This document shows, piece after piece, positions 1 through 8,410 of a stretch of 35,910 nucleotides of DNA. Made by a program: the position numbers and the translations under genes. The notes below the pieces were generated by a model. It saw only the letters and a list, made by a program, of their open reading frames with translations, ran no database searches and was not told the DNA's origin. Origin of the DNA: JADHLJ01 sp038118725 (GTDB lineage: Bacteria > Pseudomonadota > Alphaproteobacteria > Thalassobaculales > Thalassobaculaceae); assembly GCA_038118725.1 (NCBI GenBank), contig JAYOIK010000056.1:1-35910 (forward strand). The letters run 5' to 3'. Numbering within the stretch: the stretch's first letter is position 1; every line of letters starts with the position of its first letter.

Positions 1-1055
1 GGCTCGGGAGGTGTCGGCTCTTCGATCGTCTCGGTTATGATCGGCTCAGTCGTGTCCGCCAAAGGGTCGGCCGCTTGACCGCCGGCGATGATCTCATCAA
101 TGGCGGCGCCTTCATCCAGCGTCGTTGCGGTTTCATCGGTGAGACTCGACCCACCGGTGCCACCGGGTTCCTCAAACCCCGAAATGCCTCCGGCCGGGCC
201 ACCGTCGGATTGAAAGCCACCCTCGCCGTCGCCACCGATGCGCTCGTCACGGGCGCCGCGCGAGGACCGCGAGGGACCTGCCCCATCATCGGATCCGGCG
301 GAGGCTTCACCACCTCGCGCCTCGGCGTCAGGCGTCGTCAAGCCATCTCCAGCGCCCTCTCCGACACCACCGGTGAGAGCTCCGTCGCCGGATTCCGCCT
401 CCACGACGTCATCGGAGCCCTCACGCTCCCTGGATTCTCCCGGTTCGCCGGTGGCTTCTTGGGCGCCGTCTCCCGTTCCATCGCCGGACCGCTCCGTTGC
501 CGCGCCACGGTCGTTTTGGCCGCGAGGCCCGCGCCCAAGAGGGTTTAAGCCACTCGACGCGGATTCCGTTCCAGCGGCGCGCCCTCCAGAATCGCCATCA
601 CCTGAAGCACCCGCGCGAGCACTCTCGGACCCACCAGCGCCGTCCCGCGCCGCTCCACGCGCCTGGCCTTCTCCACCGCGATCTTCTTGCTCGTCGCTCT
701 GGTCTCCTTGTCGGTCGCCCCGAGCGATCGCTCCATCAAAACCGACGTCCTCGCCATCCGCGCCTTCGGCGACGCCGTCCCCCTCCTCGGAGTCCCTGGA
801 TACGGCGTCTAATGTGTCTTGATTGTCGAAAGTCGAGTTTCGCCGGGCTTCCGTCGTTTCCGCCGAGGGATCGCGCCCCGAGCCCAGATGGACATTGCCG
901 TCGCCGGCTTGACGAACCTGTGCGTTCTGATCGGCATCCTCGCGCGGCATCTCATCGGATCGCGCGCTTCGATCCCGATTCTTGTCGTCGTCATCCCGTT
1001 GCATCGGCGCGATATCGAGTTCTTCGACATCATCCCTTTTTTGATCGTCCGCCAT
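1..1055 (-). CDS. Acidic Gly/Asp-rich protein, N-terminal part (cut by window edge); possible type I-secreted surface protein
   Basis: An uninterrupted minus-strand frame of 351 codons runs from an ATG at 1055 to the window edge with no stop, so only the N-terminus is present. A GGGGGA Shine-Dalgarno sequence lies just upstream. The product starts MADDQKRDDVEELDIAP and is dominated by Gly, Asp, Glu, Ala, Ser and Arg. It has almost no hydrophobic stretches, no Cys and no Sec signal peptide. Near the cut it becomes a Thr/Glu/Pro linker (TEPIITETIEEPTPPEP). Long disordered acidic leaders of this kind, ending in a Pro/Glu linker, are familiar from the N-termini of large alphaproteobacterial proteins with cadherin-like, VCBS or RTX repeats that leave by type I secretion. 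That role is an inference, because no repeat domain is visible here. Plus-strand frames over the same bases are shadows. Confidence 0.75.
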   Translation of the reverse strand, partial: MADDQKRDDVEELDIAPMQRDDDDKNRDRSARSDEMPREDADQNAQVRQAGDGNVHLGSGRDPSAETTEARRNSTFDNQDTLDAVSRDSEEGDGVAEGADGEDVGFDGAIARGDRQGDQSDEQEDRGGEGQARGAARDGAGGSESARAGASGDGDSGGRAAGTESASSGLNPLGRGPRGQNDRGAATERSGDGTGDGAQEATGEPGESREREGSDDVVEAESGDGALTGGVGEGAGDGLTTPDAEARGGEASAGSDDGAGPSRSSRGARDERIGGDGEGGFQSDGGPAGGISGFEEPGGTGGSSLTDETATTLDEGAAIDEIIAGGQAADPLADTTEPIITETIEEPTPPE

Positions 1056-1225
1056 GGCGTCCCCCGTCGACCCTTTATCGACCTATTCTGAATCTTGAGT
1101 GGCGGTAACTATATAAAATTTTATTGAATTTTGATCAAGTCCTATTTTTATGCCAACATCTTCCCATCGTGATCTTTTGATGCTACCGCCAAGCCCGATT
1201 GAACGCTAGCGGAGTCGGACTACTC
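1056..1225. promoter_or_regulatory. Divergent AT-rich intergenic region
   Basis: This gap separates the leftward acidic-protein gene from the rightward kinase gene and must hold both promoters. Bases about 1108-1150 are strikingly AT-rich (TATATAAAATTTTATTGAA) in an otherwise GC-rich window. An 8-base inverted repeat, TGGCGGTA at 1100-1107 and TACCGCCA at 1184-1191, flanks the AT-rich core. It could be a looping operator or chance. Confidence 0.45.
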
Positions 1226-2221
1226 ATGGCCGCGCACGAACGGTATCTGGAACTGTTGAACGCCATCGGGGGGCGGCGCATCGCGGTGATCGGCGATGTC
1301 ATGCTGGATCGTTCGGTATTCGGCGATGTCGAGCGGCTTTCCGCGGAAGCGCCGATTCCGATCGTCGATGTTACCGAGGAGACCTTTCAGCTCGGCGGGG
1401 CGGCCAATGTCGTCAACAACCTTAACGCCCTGGGCGAGGACCCCGTGCTGTTCAGCGTTATCGGCGACGATCAGGACGGCTACAGGCTGTTGGACCTGGT
1501 CGGCAAGAGCACGAGAGGCGAACAGTTCATTTTCCCGGACGCCTCTCGGCCGACCACGGTGAAGATGCGGATGTTCGCTCAGAGCCGACAGATCGCGCGG
1601 GCGGATTTCGAAACTCGGACGCCGGTAAACGAGACCATTTGGTCCAAGATGGCGACGATCCTGGATGATATCGCGCCCACGCTTTCGGCCTTGATCATCG
1701 AGGATTACAACAAGGGCCTGCTGCCGAGCCCGTTCATCGATGAGATTTTGAAGATCGCCAAACGGCACGGGTTGATGGTGCTCGTTGATCCGAAGTTCGA
1801 CAACTTTTTCGCCTACCAGGGCGTTACCGTCTTCAAGCCTAATCTTCGAGAAGCATCGGAAGCGCTGGCGATGCGGGTATCCAACAAGGACGAGATCGAG
1901 ACCGCAATCCGCGCGCTGCGTGAACGCATGGCTTGCGACAATGTAATGGTTACCCTGGGCGCGGACGGCGTCGCCTTGATTGATTCCGAAGACAGGTTCT
2001 CGACCTTGCCGGCTTTCGTGCGCGTGGTGAACGATCCGGCCGGCGCCGGCGATACGGTGATCAGCGTCATGGCCTCCGCCATGGCGGCGGGCGGAACGCC
2101 GCTGGACGCCATGGGAATCGCCAATTACGGCGGTGGGCTGATCTGCGAGAAGGTTGGTATCCAGCCGGTAACGCCAGCGGAACTGCGCGCCGCGGTGCTG
2201 CGCCACGCGGATGCCGACTAG
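1226..2221 (+). CDS. rfaE1: D-glycero-beta-D-manno-heptose-7-phosphate kinase-like protein (PfkB/ribokinase family)
   Basis: Predicted ATP-dependent sugar kinase of the PfkB family, closest in pattern to the kinase half of HldE/RfaE. That enzyme phosphorylates heptose-7-phosphate at C1 on the way to ADP-heptose for the lipopolysaccharide core. Seen in the 331-residue product: GDVMLDRSVFGDVERLSAEA at about 23-42, LGGAANVVNN at 56-65, and the anion-hole/catalytic-base motif GAGDT at 273-277 with Asp276. The C-terminal cytidylyltransferase domain of E. coli HldE is absent, so this is a stand-alone kinase. A TTG at 1199 extends the frame, but the ATG at 1226 has GGAG at 1211-1214 and begins at the usual family N-terminus. 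The stop overlaps the next gene by 11 bases, suggesting coupling. The exact sugar substrate is inferred. Confidence 0.82.
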   Translation: MAAHERYLELLNAIGGRRIAVIGDVMLDRSVFGDVERLSAEAPIPIVDVTEETFQLGGAANVVNNLNALGEDPVLFSVIGDDQDGYRLLDLVGKSTRGEQFIFPDASRPTTVKMRMFAQSRQIARADFETRTPVNETIWSKMATILDDIAPTLSALIIEDYNKGLLPSPFIDEILKIAKRHGLMVLVDPKFDNFFAYQGVTVFKPNLREASEALAMRVSNKDEIETAIRALRERMACDNVMVTLGADGVALIDSEDRFSTLPAFVRVVNDPAGAGDTVISVMASAMAAGGTPLDAMGIANYGGGLICEKVGIQPVTPAELRAAVLRHADAD

Positions 2222-4529
2222 GAGCGATCTCGGACGATTTTGCGCGCGGGCCATCGTTGCCCGGCCCGGCATGGCGATTGTCCTGGCACTGGTGGTTCTT
2301 GGGATCCTGGCCGCGGGTCTGGGCCGCCTGGACATCAAGACCAGCTATAGAGGTCTGTTTCACGCCGACGATCCATTGCTCCTCGACATCGACGCGATGA
2401 ACGGCCGGTATGGGACCGGCGATGGATTGATTCTCATGATCAGCGCTCGAGACCGCGATGTATTGGATCGATCGGGCCTGACCGCGATAACCGCGCTGAC
2501 GCGGTCCCTGGACGCGCTACCGGAAACCCGGCGCGTCACGTCGCTTTCGACCCAACGCCGATCCATCCGCACCGCGATCGGTACGATGCTTGTGGATCTG
2601 GTCCCCCAAAAACCGCCGCGAAGCATGGATGGTTTGGCGAGAGTTCGGGCGAACATCCTAGCGGCGTCCGGGATCGCGGAGACCCTGGTCACCCGCGCCG
2701 GAGACGCCGCGTTGATACGCGCGGATGTTCAGCTTCGGGACGATAATCACGCGGCGCTCGATCGGTTCCTGCGAACGACGCGAGCACTCGTCGATGCCTC
2801 CACGTCTGGCGATCCGAACCTGTCGGTGTCGCTGGTGGGTTTGGTGCCTCTCAACGACGCATTCATCCAGGCAACGCGTTCGGATATGCGAGTTCTGTTT
2901 CCGGCCATGGGAGTGCTGCTTTTGGCGGGCCTCTTCGTGTTCACCAAAAGTCCACGCGGCGTGGCCGGCCCGCTAATCATCGTCGTCGCGGCGGTGACCG
3001 CGGCGATTGGCGCGGCCGGCTGGCTACGAATTCCCGTCACGCCGATCCTGTCGATCGCGCCGACCATCATCCTGGGAATTGGGATCGCGGACAGTTTGCA
3101 TATCCTGGTTGGCGTCGACCGAGCTCGACTCGCGGGAGCGGCCCCCCGTCCGGCGCTCTACAAGACGATGCGCCGCAATCTGGGACCGATCGGCTTGACC
3201 ACCCTTACCACCGGCGTCGGGTTTCTTTGCCTGATGTTCAGCGAGTCCCCTCCGTTTCGCGATCTCGGTCTGGTCACCGCGATCGGCGTCTTCGCGGCGC
3301 TTTTCTTTACCCTGACCCTGCTCCCGGTGATCAGCTTGGTTGCTCCGGGGAAGATCCGCTCTCGATATGACCAGATGGGGCGCTGGATCGGCGGCGTCGC
3401 GGATCACGCGGCGTGCCGACGGCCGGCCGCGCTCATGGTGATTGGCGCGCTCGTCGCGATCGCCGGCTCCGGTCTCTCGCAATTGCGAGGCGATGATCGC
3501 CTCTCCGAATGGTTTGACAACTCGCTCGCCTTCAAGCGCGACGTCGACGCCGTCCGCGACAGGTTCGGGCCGACGGAACAGGTATCGTGGGTGATCCCCC
3601 TACCGGGCGGATCCAACGACATTGACGCGGCCTTCCTGGAAAATCTGGATAGGTTTTCAAGCTGGCTCCGGGATCAGCCGGAAGTTGCCGGCGCCGTCAG
3701 TCTTTCTTCAATGCTCGATGTACTTTCCCGCGACGGAACGCCGGCGAATAAGATCGCGATCCTGGACGGATTGCGCCGCTTCAAGGACGGGCGCGACAGG
3801 TTATCGCCTCTGTTGTCGACAAACATGGACGAAACCCGCGTGATCGTAACGCCGCGAAACGAATCAACCCAGGGGTTGCGAGCCCTCGCCGTCCGGGCCA
3901 AATCCTGGACAAGCCAGCGATCCGGGCCGATCGGCGGCGCACGGCCATCCGGGCCGACATGGAGTCTGGCGATGTTGGTGACCTCCAGCGCCCAGACCAT
4001 GTTGACCGGAACACTGGTCGCGTTCCTCGCTATCGCCACTTGCTTGGGCCTGGTGCTGCGATCCTGGCGGCTGGGCGTGGTCGGGCTGGCCGCGATGTTG
4101 GTGCCGCCGGCGATGATCTATGGAGTTTGGTCATGGACTGGGCGACCGATCGGACTCGCCGAATCGGTGGTCGCGGCGACCTCTCTCGGCTTGCTGGTCG
4201 ATACCAGCATTCACATATTCACCCGCTTTCAAGCCAGATCACTACAAGGGCTTGATCCTCGCGCCCGGATCCGAAGGGCCTTTGAAACCGCCGGCCCGGC
4301 TTTGCTGACCGGCTATCTTATTCTTATAGCCGGGTTCGCGGTCCTCTCGCTGTCACCGTTCCGGGGCAATATGCATTTCGGTCTACTGACCGCCGCGACC
4401 TTGGCCGTCGGGCTCCCAGTGGCGGTGCTGACGCTCCCCCTCGGCCTGGCGCGCGCGCCGATCACCGGTGATGGGAACGGGGATCAATCGATCAGGATAA
4501 CACCGGGGTCGACATCCTCGTCGTTATAG
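2211..4529 (+). CDS. RND-superfamily (MMPL/HpnN-type) membrane transporter
   Basis: A 772-residue inner-membrane protein with the duplicated RND plan. It has one N-terminal helix (about 20-40), a large periplasmic loop (41-228), five helices (229-378), a seventh helix (405-421), a second loop (422-597) and five more helices (598-745), giving 12 in all. The acidic residues expected in helices 4 and 10 for proton coupling are present: Asp294 in GIGIADSLHIL and Asp664 in GLLVDTSIHIF. The family exports lipids, hopanoids and other hydrophobic molecules by proton antiport, and the cargo here cannot be read from sequence. The ATG overlaps the kinase stop by 11 bases, so the two are probably co-translated, which loosely suggests envelope work. 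Its 3' end overlaps the convergent ligase gene by 46 bases. Confidence 0.85.
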   Translation: MPTRSDLGRFCARAIVARPGMAIVLALVVLGILAAGLGRLDIKTSYRGLFHADDPLLLDIDAMNGRYGTGDGLILMISARDRDVLDRSGLTAITALTRSLDALPETRRVTSLSTQRRSIRTAIGTMLVDLVPQKPPRSMDGLARVRANILAASGIAETLVTRAGDAALIRADVQLRDDNHAALDRFLRTTRALVDASTSGDPNLSVSLVGLVPLNDAFIQATRSDMRVLFPAMGVLLLAGLFVFTKSPRGVAGPLIIVVAAVTAAIGAAGWLRIPVTPILSIAPTIILGIGIADSLHILVGVDRARLAGAAPRPALYKTMRRNLGPIGLTTLTTGVGFLCLMFSESPPFRDLGLVTAIGVFAALFFTLTLLPVISLVAPGKIRSRYDQMGRWIGGVADHAACRRPAALMVIGALVAIAGSGLSQLRGDDRLSEWFDNSLAFKRDVDAVRDRFGPTEQVSWVIPLPGGSNDIDAAFLENLDRFSSWLRDQPEVAGAVSLSSMLDVLSRDGTPANKIAILDGLRRFKDGRDRLSPLLSTNMDETRVIVTPRNESTQGLRALAVRAKSWTSQRSGPIGGARPSGPTWSLAMLVTSSAQTMLTGTLVAFLAIATCLGLVLRSWRLGVVGLAAMLVPPAMIYGVWSWTGRPIGLAESVVAATSLGLLVDTSIHIFTRFQARSLQGLDPRARIRRAFETAGPALLTGYLILIAGFAVLSLSPFRGNMHFGLLTAATLAVGLPVAVLTLPLGLARAPITGDGNGDQSIRITPGSTSSSL

Positions 4530-6340
4530 ATCTTGAGAACATCATCCGCCCGCGCCGTCAGAACCGCGCGTTGGTTGATGTACCCCTTGTCTGTGATCTC
4601 TCCGGCATCGATCCTAGGCGGCGTCGCCATCAGAATCACCCTGCGGATGCGGGTGCTGCTCGCGGGCTCGTCTCCGTTGTGTCGGGCGAGCCCAGCCGCG
4701 ACGGTTTCCCGCACTCGGGGGTCCGCCAGTATCTCCTCGACAGCCGCATCCGCCGCCAGATCCGGGCAAAGCGCGCGGCATGCCTCTGGGTTGACAAAGC
4801 CCAGCAATCCGATGAACCCGCGGTCATGACCAGTAACAACGCAATCCTGGATCACCGGATCCGCCGCCGCGATCGCCTTGACCCGCAGATTTCCGACTTG
4901 CACCCAGGTTCCGGTCGTGAGCTTGAAATCCTCGGCGAGCCGACCGTCGAACACCAATCCGGCGGCGGGGTCATCCGGGTCGTTGAACCGCACCGCGTCA
5001 CCGGCGATATAAAATCCCTCTTCATCGAAGGCGGCACGAGAGAGCTCGTCGCTTTTCCAGTATCCGGGCGTGATGTTCGGACCACGCGCCCGCAGCTCCA
5101 TGGTTTCGGCGCGGGGTATCAGCTTCAACTCGGCTCCCGGCATCGGCAACCCGATCACCCCGGCGCGCTCGATCGGATAGTGAACGCGGGTCACGGCGGG
5201 CGCTGTTTCCGTGGTGCCCCATGAGGAGAACATCAACACACGCTCCCCCCGCGCCGCCACCGACAGTTCCTCCAGCCGGGTCCAAATATGCGGCGGCAGC
5301 GACGAGCCGGCATAGAAGATCGCATCCAAACCACGGAAGAACCGATCCCTGAAAGCGGGATCGGCCTCCAGATGCGGCAGCAGCAATTCGAAGCCCCTTG
5401 GCACGTTGTAGGCGAGAGTAGGTGAAATCTCCCGCAGGTTCCGCAAGGTCGGCTCGAAGCGTCCCGGCGCCGGCCTCCCGGCGTCGATATAGAGCGAGCC
5501 GCCGTTCCGCAAAATCGTGTGAAAGTCGTGATTGCCGCCAAAGGTGTGGCTCCAGGGCAGCCAATCCACCAGCACTGGCGGGCGCTCGGCGAGAAACGGC
5601 CAGACCGCCGCGATCTGCTCCTGGTTGATCGTCATCATGCCCTGGGTATTGATCACCCCCTTGGGGGCGCCGGTGGAGCCCGAGGTGAACAGGATCTTGC
5701 CGACCGTCCCCGGTCCAATCCCCGCGAAGGCCTGATCGACGGCGTCGGTCGGGGTGGTGTCCAGCATTTCGGCGAAAACCCGATCACCAGGGGCCGGGTC
5801 GGTCGCCACGACGAAGGCGGCGCCGCCGAAATCGACATTCTCGAAGGTCCGCCGATAGGCCGCGCCGCTCTCGGCGAAAACCAAGCCGGGATTGATCAAA
5901 CCCGCGATATGACGAAGTTTCTCGAAATCCGTGGAGACCAAGGAATAGGCGGGCGAAACCGGCACCACCGGCACGCCCACATGCATGGCGCCCAGCGTGA
6001 GCTTGGCTTGCGCGAGACTATTGTCCGACAGGATCATTACCGGCCGTTCCGGGCCGAGACCTTGATCCAGCAAAGCCTGCCCGACCGCCCGAACGGAATC
6101 CAAGGCCGCGCGAAAACCAAGGTGTATCCACGGACCCTCGCCGCCATCCGCGCGCTCGGCCAGGAACGTCGCGTCGGGGGTTTGTTCGGCCCATTGCTCG
6201 AGCCATACCCCCACGGCGCGCGGCGGCCGAGGCACGGGGATCGGTGATGTGAGAATGAACGAGCCGTCGGCGCGGCGATCGACATCGACCCGGGCCGGAG
6301 CCAGGGAAAGCTTGTTAAAGGGTGGCTTAGTCAAACTCAC
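4484..6340 (-). CDS. Feruloyl-CoA synthetase-like acyl-CoA ligase (ANL superfamily)
   Basis: Predicted to adenylate a carboxylic acid with ATP and transfer it to CoA. The 618-residue product has the P-loop FTSGSTGAPKG (218-228), SSWGTTETAP (372-381), YIAGDAVRF (444-452) and the hinge region FDGRLAEDFKLTTGTWV (464-480). A Lys follows in EITDKGYINQR near the C-terminus. The segment DGR-AEDFKL-TGTWV and the GVINTQ following the P-loop are typical of the feruloyl-CoA synthetase branch, but ligand specificity cannot be proven. The start is GTG at 6340, in a 4-base GTGA overlap with the stop of the upstream DapA-like gene, so it is the last gene of the leftward operon. It converges on the RND gene with a 46-base overlap. 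Confidence 0.8.
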   Translation of the reverse strand: MSLTKPPFNKLSLAPARVDVDRRADGSFILTSPIPVPRPPRAVGVWLEQWAEQTPDATFLAERADGGEGPWIHLGFRAALDSVRAVGQALLDQGLGPERPVMILSDNSLAQAKLTLGAMHVGVPVVPVSPAYSLVSTDFEKLRHIAGLINPGLVFAESGAAYRRTFENVDFGGAAFVVATDPAPGDRVFAEMLDTTPTDAVDQAFAGIGPGTVGKILFTSGSTGAPKGVINTQGMMTINQEQIAAVWPFLAERPPVLVDWLPWSHTFGGNHDFHTILRNGGSLYIDAGRPAPGRFEPTLRNLREISPTLAYNVPRGFELLLPHLEADPAFRDRFFRGLDAIFYAGSSLPPHIWTRLEELSVAARGERVLMFSSWGTTETAPAVTRVHYPIERAGVIGLPMPGAELKLIPRAETMELRARGPNITPGYWKSDELSRAAFDEEGFYIAGDAVRFNDPDDPAAGLVFDGRLAEDFKLTTGTWVQVGNLRVKAIAAADPVIQDCVVTGHDRGFIGLLGFVNPEACRALCPDLAADAAVEEILADPRVRETVAAGLARHNGDEPASSTRIRRVILMATPPRIDAGEITDKGYINQRAVLTARADDVLKIYNDEDVDPGVILID

Positions 6341-7440
6341 GCAACCCGACTGGAGGGGGTGGAAGCCATCGGCGCCGCGGGGTCGAGCCAGCGCGCGAGA
6401 TTGGCGGCAACGAAGGTGTCATCGGCGAGATCCGGATAGGCGCTCGCAACCCGGTCCAACTCCGCCGCCTGGCCCGGACTCATCCTTTCGTCCTGATCGA
6501 GAAGAACGAGGTTCCGCAACAACCCTTGGCGGCGCAGAACCTCGTGACAGCCGGCGATACAGCCCGCGAATTCATTCGCGGCGTCGAAGAACGCGGCATT
6601 GCAATCCGTCACCCTGGCGTCCTCGGCAAGCAAGGACGGCGGGATCACGCCGTTCGCCACGGCCGCGTGACACTGTTCCAGCAAGCGTACCGCCGATGAT
6701 GTCCAGGCGCACCAATGACCGAGCAGCCCGCCAACGATCCTCACCGAAACATCTTGTCCGCCGCGTCGTATCCGGAACGGCGTCAAGAGATCGGCGACGA
6801 TGTGATCGTCATTGCCGGTATAGAGCGCGATCCGTTCTTCCGCGCCGGCCTCCACGACACCGCGCAGCACGTCGAGCGTCCGATAGCGATTGAAGGGCGC
6901 GATCTTGATCGCCACGACATTATCGATTTCGGCGAACCGCCGCCAGAAATCCACCGAAAGAACGCGGCCTCCCACCGCCGGCTGGAGATAGAAACCGACC
7001 AAGGGGATTTCCTCGGCGACGGCGCGGCAATGAGCGACGATTTCGTCATCTCCGGCGGTCGCGAAGGCGGCCAGGCTGAGCAATCCGGCATGGTATCCGA
7101 GATCGAGCGCCAGCCGCGCCTCGGCAAGCGCTTGCTCCGTCGGCCCACAGAGCCCGGCGACGCGGATCAGGGGACGATCGGTCCAGCCGTCCATTTCCTC
7201 CGCCGCGACACGAAGCACCAGTTCATAAAGACCGACATCCCGGATCGCGAATTGGGTCGTGTGAACCCCGACCGCCAGACCACCCGCGCCGGCATCGATG
7301 TAATCGCGGCTCAAGGCGCGTTGACGGGTCTCGTCCAGACTCCTGTCTTCTCGCAAGGCCAAGGGATGAGCCGGGATCACAACCCCCCGCCGCAGGGTGT
7401 CGAGAACGTCTTTCGGGAGATCTTCTCGGTGCAGAGCCAT
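6337..7440 (-). CDS. Dihydrodipicolinate synthase (DapA)-superfamily lyase/aldolase
   Basis: A 367-residue TIM-barrel class I aldolase of the DapA/N-acetylneuraminate-lyase superfamily. The Schiff-base lysine is probably Lys179 in VAIKIAPFNRYRT, and the catalytic Tyr is probably Tyr151 in VGFYLQPA. The loop equivalent to the GTTGE motif of true DapA reads AVGVHTTQF. The protein also has a long C-terminal extension, so it is not the lysine-biosynthesis enzyme. Family members cleave or make 2-oxo-acid bonds, and hydratase-aldolases of this superfamily act on aromatic side chains. Such a role would fit the neighbouring CoA ligase, with which it overlaps by 4 bases, but this is inferred. A 97-base gap separates it from the upstream GNAT gene. 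Confidence 0.75.
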   Translation of the reverse strand: MALHREDLPKDVLDTLRRGVVIPAHPLALREDRSLDETRQRALSRDYIDAGAGGLAVGVHTTQFAIRDVGLYELVLRVAAEEMDGWTDRPLIRVAGLCGPTEQALAEARLALDLGYHAGLLSLAAFATAGDDEIVAHCRAVAEEIPLVGFYLQPAVGGRVLSVDFWRRFAEIDNVVAIKIAPFNRYRTLDVLRGVVEAGAEERIALYTGNDDHIVADLLTPFRIRRGGQDVSVRIVGGLLGHWCAWTSSAVRLLEQCHAAVANGVIPPSLLAEDARVTDCNAAFFDAANEFAGCIAGCHEVLRRQGLLRNLVLLDQDERMSPGQAAELDRVASAYPDLADDTFVAANLARWLDPAAPMASTPSSRVA

Positions 7441-7537
7441 TTTGAATGTCCTGTTCGACCATCCGCCCCATCGGCGCCGGGCCAGGAAAGTTTACGCCGC
7501 CGGAGATGGCGACGCCAAGACCCGGCTTATCCCGGTC

Positions 7538-8410
7538 CTATCCCAACTCCGGCCCGGTGATCGCGAGTACCCGGTCGGGATCATCGGTCGGCCGGTCCGT
7601 GCCGAGCAACATGCGCGTATAGGGTCGCTCGGCTTGGAACCCAGACCGGACCAACCAGTTGATCAAATCGACATGCCGGTCGGGGACATCGATCATGACG
7701 GGGCCCTCGACGCCGGAAAGGGCGGCATGCAGCAGGCCCATCGCCATCAAGGAGTTCTCGGCGACCACGGGCCCGATCTGATGGGCGACGCGACCGTTTC
7801 GCCCGAGACAATAACCCTGACGGGTCTCGTCGACCCATGCCAGGGACGGCGCGCGTTGGCGCAGAACCTTCAGAAGCGCCAATCGATCGGCGCCGTGGAC
7901 CGTCAAATCCCGCGCGGCCAACGAGGCTATGTCGCCACCGTCGAGAGGGCGGAGCCTGGTTACACCGGACACCGGCGCGGGACGCGGGCGTTCCGCGCGA
8001 AAGCGGGTAAGACCATAGATATCGTTGAAACCGAGCGGCCCATACACGGTTCGCCCCGCCGGCGTTGCGTCGAGACCAGGGGTTTTCCCCATCGCCTTCA
8101 AGGCCTCGATGGAGCGGATCATGAGTACACTGGCGATCCCCCGCCGACGCCACGCGGCGGTCACCAGAACCATGGATATCCAACCGAATGACTTGGATCC
8201 CGGAAGCGTGAGCGCGGTCGCGACAACCCGCTCGCCGGGATCGACGCAGGCCCAGCCGCGCCCATGGCGGATCATCCAACGCCAATCATCCGCCACCTGG
8301 TTCCAGCCGGCTTCCTCCGACAAGGCGAGACCGGCATCGACGTCATCGGACCGGAGATCACGCAATCGAACGCCGTCTGGAAGACCGTTTGTGTCAGTAG
8401 CTGCCATCAC
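7538..8410 (-). CDS. GNAT acetyltransferase with a second C-terminal acetyltransferase-like domain
   Basis: Predicted acetyl-CoA-dependent N-acetyltransferase. Residues about 14-145 form a standard GNAT domain, with the beta4-alpha3 acetyl-CoA loop RRRGIA at 88-93 after the VLVTAAW strand. Residues about 150-280 resemble the degenerate second domain (Acetyltransf_18/YitH type), which often follows such a domain. The start is GTG at 8410 or the immediately following ATG at 8407. Either overlaps the upstream epimerase gene by 14-17 bases, so the two are translated from one message. Substrate unknown. It could modify an amine made by its operon partners, but nothing in the sequence shows this. 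Confidence 0.8.
   Translation of the reverse strand: MMAATDTNGLPDGVRLRDLRSDDVDAGLALSEEAGWNQVADDWRWMIRHGRGWACVDPGERVVATALTLPGSKSFGWISMVLVTAAWRRRGIASVLMIRSIEALKAMGKTPGLDATPAGRTVYGPLGFNDIYGLTRFRAERPRPAPVSGVTRLRPLDGGDIASLAARDLTVHGADRLALLKVLRQRAPSLAWVDETRQGYCLGRNGRVAHQIGPVVAENSLMAMGLLHAALSGVEGPVMIDVPDRHVDLINWLVRSGFQAERPYTRMLLGTDRPTDDPDRVLAITGPELG

Noticed and set aside
75..1108. Four overlapping plus-strand open frames with Arg/Pro/Ser-rich products
   Set aside because: They are low-complexity shadows of the minus-strand acidic gene. None has a Shine-Dalgarno sequence or a recognisable domain, and the opposite frame is open over all 351 codons.
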